A DNA stretch of 60,461 nt from NCBI GenBank assembly GCA_010672965.1, contig JAAHFN010000016.1:1-60461 (forward strand). Reading direction: 5' to 3'. This document shows, piece by piece, positions 15,701-23,761 of the stretch. The translations under genes were made by a program, and so were the position numbers. This stretch comes from Oscillatoria sp. SIO1A7 (GTDB lineage: Bacteria; Cyanobacteriota; Cyanobacteriia; Cyanobacteriales; Laspinemataceae). Under the pieces are notes generated by a model. That model had not been told where the DNA came from. It was given only the letters and a program-made list of their open reading frames with translations, and ran no database searches. Every line of letters begins with the position of its first letter. Position 1 is the stretch's first letter.

Positions 15701-16642
15701 GTTCGCGACTTTTTGGCGATCGTCCGATCGCACTTGTTTCCCAGATTGGCAGGCATTGAGGATGCAGATAGGTATTCCCGAACCCGTCAGCAATTCCGCC
15801 AACTCCGTCGCTTCCACCGGATCCGCCTTGCCCTTGCTTTCTCCTTCTAAAAATAGAAAGGCTTTTACTCCAGAATATGCCGGCAAGTCCGATCGCCCAT
15901 AGCGATTTTGGAAAGAATAGCGATCGCGCCGCTCTTCGTTTTTCTGGAATTGCTCGAAAGTCATCAACGCTCCGTGGGCGTCGAAGTGAATCGCGTGATA
16001 GTAGCCCGCTCCCCTTTCCTCTAATTTTTTTGCTAAAGCTTCGTAAGTCCCCGGCCGCAGCAACTCCACGTTTACCAGCAATTGACTATTTTTAATAGTC
16101 TCGATTAAAGGTCGGGAAATAGTGCGATAGGCAACATCGTTTTCTTCATTGGGTCTGGCGGTTACCAGCAACAAATTAATAACTGGCGAGGGCTCGACCT
16201 CCGCCATAACGGGAACTTTTCTGATATGCTTGCGCAGCACCGTGCAATCCACCGCCAGGGGTCGCGGCAAATCCGGGTCTCGCAGGGCTTCCCAATGCAG
16301 GGCTTGGAATTCTGGGCTTTGGCCGACTATCTCGATCTGCAGCCGACCCAGCTTTCCCCGCAGTTGCCGATATTCGCTATAGGCATCGATATCGGCTCTG
16401 AAGATTTGCTCGAACAACCGCTTTCCATAATCCTCGATACTGGCCGCCGCTTCCGAAGCTTTGACCTTATCTATAGTGGGAAATCTTAGCCATTGCTCGA
16501 AGTACCACTCTAGGCGCTTTTCTTGCCGCGCCTCAAAAGGGTCTGTTACTGCGAGCGGATATTCGGTGCCGCCGTCAAAAATCAGTGCGGCCTCAAATCC
16601 GGCCTCGGTTTTCTGTTTTTCGCGAATGGCAATAGTTGGCAT
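12713..16642 (-). CDS. CHAT protease - STAND NTPase - TPR protein
   Basis: A protein of about 1310 residues. Numbered from an upstream ATG at 16693, domains are: an N-terminal region (18-165); a caspase-like CHAT domain (about 170-420) with the dyad H240 in HFDAHG and C315 in LNACQSG; a STAND-type NTPase (455-800) with Walker A GMGGSGKTT (478-486), Walker B ILILDNLE and a GSRSDEAWL sensor; then TPRs, eight of them with an exact 40-residue period (964-1283). I prefer the start MPTIAIREKQ at 16642, because the first 17 upstream residues abut a dispersed repeat. Such proteins are thought to sense a signal via TPRs, oligomerise with ATP and activate the protease, in defence or programmed death. 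It is not in an obvious operon. Confidence 0.88.
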   Translation of the reverse strand: MPTIAIREKQKTEAGFEAALIFDGGTEYPLAVTDPFEARQEKRLEWYFEQWLRFPTIDKVKASEAAASIEDYGKRLFEQIFRADIDAYSEYRQLRGKLGRLQIEIVGQSPEFQALHWEALRDPDLPRPLAVDCTVLRKHIRKVPVMAEVEPSPVINLLLVTARPNEENDVAYRTISRPLIETIKNSQLLVNVELLRPGTYEALAKKLEERGAGYYHAIHFDAHGALMTFEQFQKNEERRDRYSFQNRYGRSDLPAYSGVKAFLFLEGESKGKADPVEATELAELLTGSGIPICILNACQSGKQVRSDDRQKVANPEDFRETSLGSRLMAAGTNIVVAMGYSVTVTAAALMMEQLYGHLFAKQDIASAIRLGRRELYNNKNRRAYFNSQIDLEDWLLPVAYANRTLNLNLRPFAQEEEEQYYQALGSKYRFPEPEYGFVGRDLEILKIEKALLRGNILLLQGMGGSGKTTLLNYLREWWQTTNFAKEIFYFGYDQKAWTLEQILWQIGEGLYSRFDLAKFQATNLPARLEKLIRKLRAEPHILILDNLESVTGEALAIPNTLPEEERNQIRDFLARLVGGATRVVLGSRSDEAWLRDSTFKNNVYFLRGLDPEARSLLAQNILKRHLAGHLAANRIEAVRQDPEFNRLMKLLAGYPLAMEVVLANLKGQSPAEILEALAAADVNLDSGSDDKTKSILKCVEYSHSNLSPDAQKLLLCLAPFSGFIYRTGIPNYIQELQKLAAFESYSFDKFDEALDQAITWGLLSPIDSANPHLLTIQPVFPYFLKTKLVELEEATGAALEEGFKNHCRGLADSYYNLMQSKEPQERQLGLALCRLEYENLYRALQLCLARQEGVRIFFCLLDYFRFSNDFPSALKLSQFVNRALEAYPADLQTGKMGLEIATALGMLAYCYLETKNYPQAQESYQQLLALLPNLSGIEERERQRFLAMTYHQLGRVAEELREFSEARQFYQQALAIKIEYGDRHSQAGTYHQLGIVAEELREFAEARQFYQEALAIKIEDGDRFSQAKTYHQLGIVAQEMREFAEARQFYQQALAIYIEYGDRHSQAKTYHNLGRVAEEMREFAEARQLYQEVLAIYIEDGDRYSQAKTYHQLGVVAQKLRSLPEARQLYQEALSIFSEYSDRHSMASTYHNLGNVAQQLREFPEARQFFQQALDIYDKQGDRYSQAKTYHQLGRIAQQLRELPEARQFYEQALAIKIEYGDLFSQAGTYYQLGQAAEELGELQEAKANYMKALEIWAEFQDEHWLGNCLQRLGELYRATQDAELLAEVARVLGVTVEELRNLGFTDGG
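12845..13804 (-). repeat. 120-bp tandem repeat array within the TPR region
   Basis: Eight consecutive 120 bp units encode the 40-residue TPRs (consensus AKTYHQLGRVAEELREFAEA). Identity between units is high even at third positions, and each unit carries a GGCGATCGCC-type HIP1 site at the same place. This points to recent amplification or gene conversion, so copy number may vary between strains or be miscounted in assemblies. Confidence 0.85.
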
Positions 16643-16693
16643 GATTGGGATTTTGGATTGAGAGACTCGCGATCGGTGCTTTCCGGTTCCCAT

Positions 16694-17046
16694 TATAAGA
16701 CCAATTCTTTATGCACCGTTCGGGCTGAGCGAGATCGCATCCGTTACTAATCCGTTGCGTTCCCATCCGTTACATCAGTTACTAATCCGTTGCGTTCCCA
16801 TCCGTTACATCCGTTACTAATCCGTTGCGTTCCCATTGAGAGCGATCGCATACCAAACCATCCGTTAAATCCGTTACTCATCCGTTGCGTTCCCATCCGT
16901 TACATCCGTTACTCATCCGTTGCCAACCATTCTCGGCTCTGCAAGGGACCCAAACCTAACCTCTCATCGGCAGCGTGGGCGAGGGCAGCTTTATAAAAAA
17001 TGGTATTATCTATTTATGTTGACCAATAGCAAAAGAATCAAAATCT
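16694..17046. repeat. Half composite repeat and ATCCGTTAC / ATCCGTTGCGTTCCC minisatellite
   Basis: The gap starts with the AGACCAATTCTTTATG end of the composite repeat and one CCGTTCGGGCTGAGCG arm. From about 16739 to 16922 short units ATCCGTTAC and ATCCGTTGCGTTCCC alternate in a higher-order pattern of roughly 33-39 bp, interrupted by one HIP1 site. The last ~60 bp before 17047 are shared with the region upstream of 18126 and probably hold the Uma2 promoter. Confidence 0.75.
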
Positions 17047-17823
17047 ATGGTACAACAACTAGAAAAAAACCAAAAACCAGAGATAATATATCCAGACAGC
17101 GACGGCAAGCCAATGTCAGACAACACAGAGCAATATAAGTGGATTGTCATCATCAAGGAAAACTTAGAAATTATATTTGCGGCAGTTGCCGAAGTATTCA
17201 TAGCGGGAGATTTGCTCTGGTATCCAACAGAAGGCTCAAGAAAGTGCCAAGCGCCGGACGTGATGGTAGTATTTGGGCGACCAAAGGGAAAGCGAGGCTC
17301 GTACAAGCAATGGTTAGAAGAGGATATTCCTCCCCAGGTAGCGTTTGAAATCCTGTCTCCAAGCAATACGAAGTCGGAGATGTCGGATAAACTGCGATTC
17401 TATCAGAGTCATGGGGTAGAAGAATATTACATCTACGACCCAGACAGATTAAAGTTGACCGGATATCAACGAGAGGGAGGAAGCTTGAAGGCCATAGAGA
17501 AAATGAATGGTTGGATATCTCCGCGTTTGGGAATCCGGTTCGAGATGACAAAAGAATCTCTAGAGCTATATCGCCCAAACGGGCAACGCTTTTTAACTTC
17601 TGTGGAATTAGAGGAGCAAGTACGAGAGGCCCAGGAAAGAGCGGCTGTAGCAGAGGATCGGGCTCAACAGGCTCGGGCAGAAAAACAACAGGTCCAGGAG
17701 CAATTACAACAAACTCAGGAGGAAAAACAACAGCTTCAGGAGCAAGCTACTGAGGCGAAATCCAGGATACAAGCACTAGAAGAAATACTGCGGCGACAAG
17801 GAATTAATCTTGACGATCTGTAG
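17047..17823 (+). CDS. Uma2 (DUF820) family protein with coiled-coil tail, copy 1
   Basis: A 258-residue protein. Residues 1-185 form the Uma2 domain: AGDLLWYPTEGSRKCQAPDVMVVFGR includes the conserved PD, VAFEILSPSN the E, and MSDKLRFYQSHGVEEYYIYDP the K and dimer-helix region. From about 186 the tail is strongly coiled-coil, with Q/E-rich heptads (QLQQTQEEKQQLQEQATEA), ending ILRRQGINLDDL. The tail probably mediates oligomerisation. The sequence is almost identical to the gene at 18126 and its upstream ~60 bp are duplicated too, so the pair arose by recent tandem duplication. Function is unproven; the fold suggests a nuclease. Confidence 0.88.
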   Translation: MVQQLEKNQKPEIIYPDSDGKPMSDNTEQYKWIVIIKENLEIIFAAVAEVFIAGDLLWYPTEGSRKCQAPDVMVVFGRPKGKRGSYKQWLEEDIPPQVAFEILSPSNTKSEMSDKLRFYQSHGVEEYYIYDPDRLKLTGYQREGGSLKAIEKMNGWISPRLGIRFEMTKESLELYRPNGQRFLTSVELEEQVREAQERAAVAEDRAQQARAEKQQVQEQLQQTQEEKQQLQEQATEAKSRIQALEEILRRQGINLDDL

Positions 17824-17881
17824 GGTCTAAAAATAAATGATAACCCCGGTTTTTTTGTAAGCCCTGGGTTTCAGCATGCAG

Positions 17882-17914
17882 AGAAACCCGGTTTTTTGAA
17901 AAACCCGGGTTTCT
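17882..17914. terminator. Hairpin after Uma2 copy 1
   Basis: AGAAACCCGG and CCGGGTTTCT form a 10-base stem with a TTTTTTGAAAAA centre, 60 bp after the stop codon. A terminator role is plausible, but AGAAACCCGG palindromes also recur at 18877, 53335 and 56615, so it may be a dispersed repeat. The rest of 17824-18125 shows no gene. Confidence 0.45.
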
Positions 17915-18125
17915 GGGAGGGTTTCTGGGCTCCTATTAAATTACTGGGACGAATCGCACTTTCCAAATAAAATAGCGGACAGTGGGATTATCTACAGGAG
18001 ACGCTCATCTGTAAAGGTCGGGAGCCGCCCCTAACCTCTCCCGGGATGGGCGGGCAAGGACAGCTCGATAAAAAATGGTATTATTTATTTATTTATGTTG
18101 ACCAATAGCAAAAGAATCAAAATCT

Positions 18126-18860
18126 ATGGTACAACAACTAGAAAAGAACCAAAAACCAGAGATAATATATCCAGACAGCGACGGCAAGCCAATGTCAGAC
18201 AACACAGAGCAATATAAGTGGATTGTCATCATCAAGGAAAACTTAGAAATTATATTTGCGGCAGTTGCCGAAGTATTCATAGCCGGGGATTTGCTCTGGT
18301 ATCCAACAGAAGGCTCAAGAAAGTGCCAAGCGCCGGACGTGATGGTAGTATTTGGGCGAGAGAAGGGAAAGCGAGGCTCGTACAAGCAATGGTTAGAAGA
18401 GGATATTCCTCCCCAGGTAGCGTTTGAAATCCTGTCTCCAAGCAACACGAAGTCTGAGATGTCGGATAAACTGCGATTCTATCAGAGTCATGGTGTAGAA
18501 GAATATTACATCTACGACCCAGATAGATTAAAGTTGACGGGATATAAACGAGAGGGAGGAAGCTTGAAAGCCATAGAGAAAATGAATGGTTGGATATCTC
18601 CGCGTTTGGGAATCCGGTTCGAGATGACAAAAGAATCTCTAGAGCTATATCGCCCAAACGGGCAAAGGTTTTTAACTTCTGTGGAATTAGAGGAGCGAGC
18701 GATCGCAGCGGAGGAGCAGGCCCAACAGCTTCAGGAGCAATTACAACAAACTCAGGAGGAAAAACAACAGCTTGAGGAGCAAGCCACTGAGGCGATATCC
18801 AGGATACAAGCCCTAGAAGAAATACTGCGGCGACAAGGAATTAATCTTGACGATTTGTAG
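18126..18860 (+). CDS. Uma2 (DUF820) family protein with coiled-coil tail, copy 2
   Basis: A 244-residue near-duplicate of the gene at 17047. In the Uma2 domain only a few residues differ (for example GREKGKRG instead of GRPKGKRG and GYKREGG instead of GYQREGG). The main change is a shortened coiled coil: about 14 residues are missing and replaced by EERAIAAEEQAQQ, introduced with a GCGATCGC HIP1 octamer. Upstream sequence is also shared (TTATGTTGACCAATAGCAAA), so both copies should have the same promoter. It is convergent with the glycosyltransferase gene, separated by the hairpin at 18877. Confidence 0.88.
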   Translation: MVQQLEKNQKPEIIYPDSDGKPMSDNTEQYKWIVIIKENLEIIFAAVAEVFIAGDLLWYPTEGSRKCQAPDVMVVFGREKGKRGSYKQWLEEDIPPQVAFEILSPSNTKSEMSDKLRFYQSHGVEEYYIYDPDRLKLTGYKREGGSLKAIEKMNGWISPRLGIRFEMTKESLELYRPNGQRFLTSVELEERAIAAEEQAQQLQEQLQQTQEEKQQLEEQATEAISRIQALEEILRRQGINLDDL

Positions 18861-18876
18861 TATTGAAAAATAAATT

Positions 18877-18909
18877 AGAAAGCCGGTTTTTTGGAAACCC
18901 CGGCTTTCT
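18877..18909. terminator. Hairpin between convergent genes
   Basis: AGAAAGCCGG pairs with CCGGCTTTCT around a TTTTTTGGAAACC loop. It sits between the ends of the convergent Uma2 copy 2 and glycosyltransferase genes, a sensible position for a bidirectional terminator, although no long T-run follows. Confidence 0.5.
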
Positions 18910-18926
18910 GAGTTCCTCCACCTGTC

Positions 18927-20099
18927 CTACTCTTTTTTCAAGACTTTGCGATAAACTGCTTCTGTTTGCAGAGCCAGTTTAGGCCAATGAAACTTCTGCT
19001 TTAATTCTTCATAAGCATTTTCTACCAAACCCCGGGCATAGTTTGGTCTTTGCAAGATTTCTAGAATGCCCCAGGCTAGAGATTCGTAATTATTGGCTTC
19101 GGTGACGATGCCGGTTTTGCCGTGCTGCACTACTTCGGGCAGGCCGCCGGTATCGGAGACGACGACGGGCACGCGGGAAGCGAAGCCTTCTAGAGCAACA
19201 ATGCCAAAAGGTTCGTAGAGGCTGGGGAAAACTGCACAATCGGCCACGGTTTGAAATTTATGTAGGTCTTCGTCGCCGATGAAGCCGGTAAAATAGCAAT
19301 TATTCCAAATGCCGATATCCCAGGCGAGGCGCTTGAGATTGTCTGCATTGCCGCCGCCGACTATAACAAATTTGACTTTGCCTCCCATTTCCCATAAGAC
19401 TTTGGGAGCGGCACTGAGCAGAACAGAGACGCCTTTTTCATAGGCGAGCCGACCGACATAATAGACTATTTTCTGATCGTCTGCGGCAAAGCGGCGGCGA
19501 AATTCCTGGGAATTAAATTCGCTCAAGCGGGGTTTTTTTTCTGGGCGTATGCCGTTGTAAATGACATCAATTTTTTGCAAAGGTATCCCTAGCGTCTGCT
19601 CTACTTCTTGGCGCATATAGTTGCTGCAGACGATTACTCGCCAAGCGTTGTGGGCTAAGTAATTTTCTTTGCCATTGACGTAGCGGTGTTCTTGGTTGTG
19701 GATGCCGTTGTAGCGGCCGAATTCTGTGGCGTGGATGGTGGCGATTAAGGGAATTTGGAAATGGTCTTTGAGGGCGATCGCGGCATCTCCGACCAACCAA
19801 TCGTGAGCGTGAATCGCATCAAAAGGACCTTTTTCTAGAATCAACTTGCCCCCATGAGTTCCCATGCTCTCATTCATATTGGCAACCCAATGGAAAAAGT
19901 TGTGCGAAGGTCCTACTGAAACGCGATGCACTTGAATTCCCTCAACCACCTCATAGCTCGGTGCATTGCCAAATACTACAGTCATCAGGTGAATCTCATG
20001 TCCGAGCTTAACCAATTCTGGATATAATTCCGCTACATGGCGAGCAATCCCCCCGACAAGTCTGGGTGGAAACTCCCAGCTCAAGACCAAAATCTTCAT
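18927..20099 (-). CDS. Glycosyltransferase family 4 (GT-B fold)
   Basis: The chosen start gives MKILVLSWEFPPRLVGGIARHV, the typical N-terminus of GT4 enzymes; an upstream in-frame ATG at 20126 adds nine unconserved residues. The N-terminal Rossmann half contains AHDWLVGDAAIALKDHF and ATIHATEFGRYNG. The C-terminal half contains VGRLAYEKGVSVLLSAAPKVL, then the nucleotide-sugar site SLYEPFGIVALEGFASRVPVVVSDTGGLPEVV with the EPFGIVALE (EX7E-type) signature. Such enzymes transfer a sugar from a nucleotide donor with retention, in glycogen, exopolysaccharide or glycolipid synthesis; the acceptor cannot be deduced. An upstream GGGAGATGGG supports translation. No biosynthetic cluster surrounds it. 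Confidence 0.9.
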   Translation of the reverse strand: MKILVLSWEFPPRLVGGIARHVAELYPELVKLGHEIHLMTVVFGNAPSYEVVEGIQVHRVSVGPSHNFFHWVANMNESMGTHGGKLILEKGPFDAIHAHDWLVGDAAIALKDHFQIPLIATIHATEFGRYNGIHNQEHRYVNGKENYLAHNAWRVIVCSNYMRQEVEQTLGIPLQKIDVIYNGIRPEKKPRLSEFNSQEFRRRFAADDQKIVYYVGRLAYEKGVSVLLSAAPKVLWEMGGKVKFVIVGGGNADNLKRLAWDIGIWNNCYFTGFIGDEDLHKFQTVADCAVFPSLYEPFGIVALEGFASRVPVVVSDTGGLPEVVQHGKTGIVTEANNYESLAWGILEILQRPNYARGLVENAYEELKQKFHWPKLALQTEAVYRKVLKKE

Positions 20100-20173
20100 C
20101 TGCCCATCTCCCATACCATTTTTCAATAAGACTTAGCCAGTCTTCCAGCCGGACCGTAATTATGTTTTTAAAT

Positions 20174-20207
20174 ATAGCGGTAAGCAGTCAGCGGTCAGCG
20201 GTCAGCT
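20174..20207. repeat. GTCAGCR heptamer tract
   Basis: Four to five GTCAGCG/GTCAGCA units preceded by TATAGCGGTAAGCA lie in the 100 bp gap between the glycosyltransferase and DUF2079 genes. Confidence 0.7.
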
Positions 20208-20229
20208 TATGCGGAATCTCCTGCTTGCC

Positions 20230-21981
20230 TTATCCGTCTCGATTCAATTCCCGTAACAGGGGTTCTATTTCCTGACGGTAAGCTTGCCATGCGGCTACTG
20301 CAGTTGGATCGGATTCGGTATCTCGCTGCATCAAAATTACGCCATCTTTAAAACCTTTTATGCCATAGTCCCCATTAGCATAAACCCGTTCGATAACGGT
20401 GGCACTTGCGTCGAGGAGCCGTCGGTCGTGTTTGAAGGCAGGAAGATACTGCTGGAATTGCCATAGGTCGGCGATCGCATATTCCATACTAATAACAACT
20501 CCGCGATCGTTGCGCAGCAGAAGTGAGGGAAATCGGACAATTTCCCGCCGCCCGGATAAATGAGGGACAATATAGGTAGTTGCGGCAACGCTCTTATCCG
20601 CTGGAATTTTAGCTAAAAACGAATAAATAACGCTACTGTGCTGCCATTGACGCGGTAGGGATACATAAACCCAGGGATCGATAGAATCTGGTATCAGGAA
20701 ATAAAAGGTGCGATTTGGGTTAGAGGTAATCGAAAATAGAATAGAAAGGCAAATACAGATAGTCCAAAAACGCTTCATAGATATTTTTAGGACCTTTGGA
20801 TTTGCTTCCCGCTCTAGCTTGGCTCCTTGAAAAGAAAGTAAGGGAATTTTGGAAATAAGGGCAGCAATAGATTTTCGAGCCCGGGCGAGGAATTCTCCAA
20901 GGGGAGCGTTAAGGATGTCTTGACGCCCAGACCACCAAAGGATAGTTCCGTAACAGAGCCCGGGCACCACTGTCATGGCATAGCGAATGTTAATGGCTAG
21001 GGGAGATTGGCCCTGCTGCAAGAAAATTGCTAGGAGGGGAAATCCGGCGATCGCCCAAGCAGCTCCAGAGAAAGCGGGGACAAAAGCAAAAGGCAGCCAT
21101 TGACCTAGCAAATAGCGAATTTTGCGATCGAAGGGCGTCAACAATTCTACCAGCACTAACCAGGGTTGGCTGATAAAAGCCCAAAGGATATCCAGGGTGG
21201 TAGCTTCGTCTTTATCTACATATTGACCGAAGCGCTCCAGCATAAAGCGGCGGGAAATATCCTCGGAAAATAGGGGCATAATCAGATTGGTCAGCACCAG
21301 CATATAGCCAAAGCCGAGGGTACAGGCGGCGAGACCAGCTCGGGGAAAGCGTCGGCTCAGAACCATATAAGCGCCGACGCCAAATAGAGAAATCCCCCCA
21401 TCTGCTCGGACTGCTAGAATACAAACAGCCAAGAACCAAAATAATCGCCACCAGCCTTTTTCCATTGCTAGGAGCAGGGTAAAGACAAAGAGGGGAATTT
21501 GACAGTTATCGGCAAAGTTGGATAGTGTAGGACCAATTATGGCATTTGCGCCGTAATAACCGATCGCGATCGCCGCTGATAGCTCCCCGGACAAGTGCTG
21601 TCTGGCTAAGATGTAGAGTACAAGACCGGCCCCAGTAACCAGGGTAACCTGGAAAATTGTTAGGGTGACCGGCCAGGGAAATAAGGCATAGATAGGCAGC
21701 CAAAGCAATAATGCTGGAGTAAAATGTTGTCCGAGCCGGTGATAGGAAGTCGAAGGCACTTCGCCGTTGTGGACTACATTGGTAGAAAGAGTAGAAGACA
21801 GGGAACTCTGAAAAAAGCGACCGTGGGTGCCGTTCCAAAAGACTTGGTTGAAAATGCCTTGGTCAAAGGAAGCGTAAAAGGTGTAGTACCTATGCAAAGT
21901 CAAAATGAGGGTTAGCATAAAGAAGGCGATCGCAAAGGCGATCGTCGTCCTCCACGGATTTTTCTGCCAGCTCGACAACAT
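20230..21981 (-). CDS. DUF2079 polytopic membrane protein
   Basis: A 583-residue membrane protein. The N-terminal helix (TTIAFAIAFFMLTLILTLHRYY) is followed by the diagnostic DUF2079 motif YASFDQGIFNQVFWNGTHGRFFQSS and the HRLGQHFTPALLLWLPIYALFPWP segment. About ten hydrophobic segments extend to residue 430, followed by a soluble C-terminal domain (YIVPHLSGRREIVRFPSLLL). DUF2079 proteins resemble GT-C glycosyltransferases of the mannosyltransferase type, where an acidic residue in the first loop (here D of FDQG) would be catalytic; activity is inferred, not shown. It may cooperate with the GT4 enzyme downstream on the same strand. Confidence 0.85.
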   Translation of the reverse strand: MLSSWQKNPWRTTIAFAIAFFMLTLILTLHRYYTFYASFDQGIFNQVFWNGTHGRFFQSSLSSTLSTNVVHNGEVPSTSYHRLGQHFTPALLLWLPIYALFPWPVTLTIFQVTLVTGAGLVLYILARQHLSGELSAAIAIGYYGANAIIGPTLSNFADNCQIPLFVFTLLLAMEKGWWRLFWFLAVCILAVRADGGISLFGVGAYMVLSRRFPRAGLAACTLGFGYMLVLTNLIMPLFSEDISRRFMLERFGQYVDKDEATTLDILWAFISQPWLVLVELLTPFDRKIRYLLGQWLPFAFVPAFSGAAWAIAGFPLLAIFLQQGQSPLAINIRYAMTVVPGLCYGTILWWSGRQDILNAPLGEFLARARKSIAALISKIPLLSFQGAKLEREANPKVLKISMKRFWTICICLSILFSITSNPNRTFYFLIPDSIDPWVYVSLPRQWQHSSVIYSFLAKIPADKSVAATTYIVPHLSGRREIVRFPSLLLRNDRGVVISMEYAIADLWQFQQYLPAFKHDRRLLDASATVIERVYANGDYGIKGFKDGVILMQRDTESDPTAVAAWQAYRQEIEPLLRELNRDG

Positions 21982-22102
21982 TACTCCCTCGTTTTTCAGC
22001 TCGACTTTAGATTTTAGACAAAAAAATGGCTTTTATAGCAGAAAGCAGTCAGCAGGAGAACGGTAGGAGCGAATGGCTATTCGCCGGCAGGAGAGCGGTT
22101 AG

Positions 22103-22150
22103 GGCGTAGGCTCCCGCCTGCCCTACGGAGGGCAGGCGGGAGCCTACGCC
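22103..22150. repeat. GGCGTAGGCTCCCGCCTGCCC hairpin repeat
   Basis: Inverted arms of about 21 bases surround a TACGGA loop. It lies within the 570 bp gap between the divergent DUF2079 and sasA genes, beside GTCAGC units and GCCCCTAC repeat fragments. The rest of 21982-22552 holds no supported gene. Confidence 0.7.
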
Positions 22151-22552
22151 AACGCCCCTACAAAGCCGATCGCTGACTGCGCTCAAGTTTAGGCGATTTG
22201 CCATTGGCTCCTACAGGGCGCGAATGTGCTTGCTATTGCCTTAATCCAAACAGAACTTACAGAATAACTTATACAAACAGTGCGATCGAAAGCTATATGT
22301 AGATTAATGTGCTAGCCTCGCACCCTATGAAATAAGGTCTATGCCTTTGTCCTGCCTAAAGGCTGCATACAGTAAATACAGGTCCCTATAATAGATACAA
22401 TTTGTTTCTAGATCGGGAATTCCGGAATGTTCTCCTTGCTCTATTGCACCAAAAGAGGGTAACGTATGCAAATATAAATAAAAACCAAAGAAAGTTTCCC
22501 AGCGAAGGTGGATTCTTCTCAATAACAAACTAGCGTCAACAGTATATCAAAA

Positions 22553-23734
22553 GTGCAGGAGTCAGATTGCATACCATCAATAATTAATTTTACCGTCAAT
22601 TCCGGGACACCGTTGCAGCTTGTGCTGTTTGTAGATCGGCGACCTGGTTCTCGGGATAGGATTCGCAAAATCCGCAGTTACCTGCAAGACTTGCGCCAAG
22701 AATACATATTTGATTTTCAGATTGTCGATGTGGCGGAACAGCCCTATTTGGCAGAACACTTCAAAGTCATCGCCACCCCCGCCCTAATCAAAATCCATCC
22801 CGAGCCAAGGGAGATGTTGGCTGGCAGCAATTTGGCGACCAAACTAGAACAGTGGTGGAGTCGCTGGCAGCGGTCTGTAGAAGATTATGTCAAAGAGTTG
22901 AATTCAGATCCCAACGCTCCCAGGAGGCTGGCGAGCCCAGAGCTAATCAACTCTGCAGAGCTGATGAGGCTATCGGAGGAAATTTTCCAACTGAAGCAGA
23001 AAAATGAAGAACTCCAAGAACACTTGCGGTTTAAAGACCAACTGATTAGGATGTTGGCTCACGATTTGCGCAATCCCCTAACCGCTGCTTCCCTGGCGCT
23101 TTCTACTCTAGAATCGACCCAAGACCCCAGCAAAAGCCAAATCGTAGCAAAAAGACCAGAGTTTGTCCCCAATCTCATCAAACAGGCTCGCACTAAAATC
23201 CGGACTCTCGACGGGCTAATTGCCGATATACTGGAAGCCGCTCGCGGTGCCAGCGCCCAATTCTGCCTCCAGCCCGAGAAGCTGGATTTGGCAGAGTTGT
23301 GCGAGCATATCCTCGCTGATTTCTCCGAGCGGCTTAGATCCAAAAGCCTAAAATTAGAAATTGATATTCCCAACGACCTACCCCCGGTTTATGCCGATCC
23401 AGAGCGGGTGCGACAAGTAATAGTAAATCTGCTGGATAATGCCTGCAAATATACCCCAGAAGGCGGAACTATTCAATTTTCCATTCTCCACCGCACCAGT
23501 CAGAAAGTTCAGGTAAGCATTTGCGATAACGGACCGGGCATTCCGCCAGAGAATCAAGAACATATTTTTGACGATAGATTCAGACTCGAACGGGATGCAA
23601 AAGAAGATGGCTATGGAATTGGGCTGTCTGTATGCAGGCGATTGATCCGGGCTCATTACGGTCAAATCTGGGTTGATTCTATTCCGGATAATGGGAGCGA
23701 GTTTCACTTTACTCTGCCGGTTTACCGCTATTAG
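22553..23734 (+). CDS. sasA: Adaptive-response sensory kinase SasA (circadian output)
   Basis: SasA binds the clock protein KaiC through a KaiB-like domain, autophosphorylates and passes phosphate to RpaA. Residues 18-110 are the thioredoxin-fold KaiB-like domain (LQLVLFVDRRPGSRDRIRKIRSYL, ATPALIKIHPEPREMLAG). A coiled coil leads to the dimerisation domain with phospho-acceptor H170 in LAHDLRNPLTA, followed by the ATPase domain: VNLLDNACKYTPEGG (N box), DNGPGIPPE (G1) and GYGIGLSVCRRLI (G2). Length (393) fits SasA. Translation appears to begin at a GTG codon at 22553 with no clear ribosome site. No kai genes are in the window. Confidence 0.93.
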   Translation: MQESDCIPSIINFTVNSGTPLQLVLFVDRRPGSRDRIRKIRSYLQDLRQEYIFDFQIVDVAEQPYLAEHFKVIATPALIKIHPEPREMLAGSNLATKLEQWWSRWQRSVEDYVKELNSDPNAPRRLASPELINSAELMRLSEEIFQLKQKNEELQEHLRFKDQLIRMLAHDLRNPLTAASLALSTLESTQDPSKSQIVAKRPEFVPNLIKQARTKIRTLDGLIADILEAARGASAQFCLQPEKLDLAELCEHILADFSERLRSKSLKLEIDIPNDLPPVYADPERVRQVIVNLLDNACKYTPEGGTIQFSILHRTSQKVQVSICDNGPGIPPENQEHIFDDRFRLERDAKEDGYGIGLSVCRRLIRAHYGQIWVDSIPDNGSEFHFTLPVYRY

Positions 23735-23761
23735 AGAAGGAGCGACGAGACTGCGATCGCG

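Noticed and set aside
22325-22528. 67-codon reverse frame upstream of sasA
   Set aside because: No recognisable motif and it lies in the probable sasA promoter region; codon pattern looks random.
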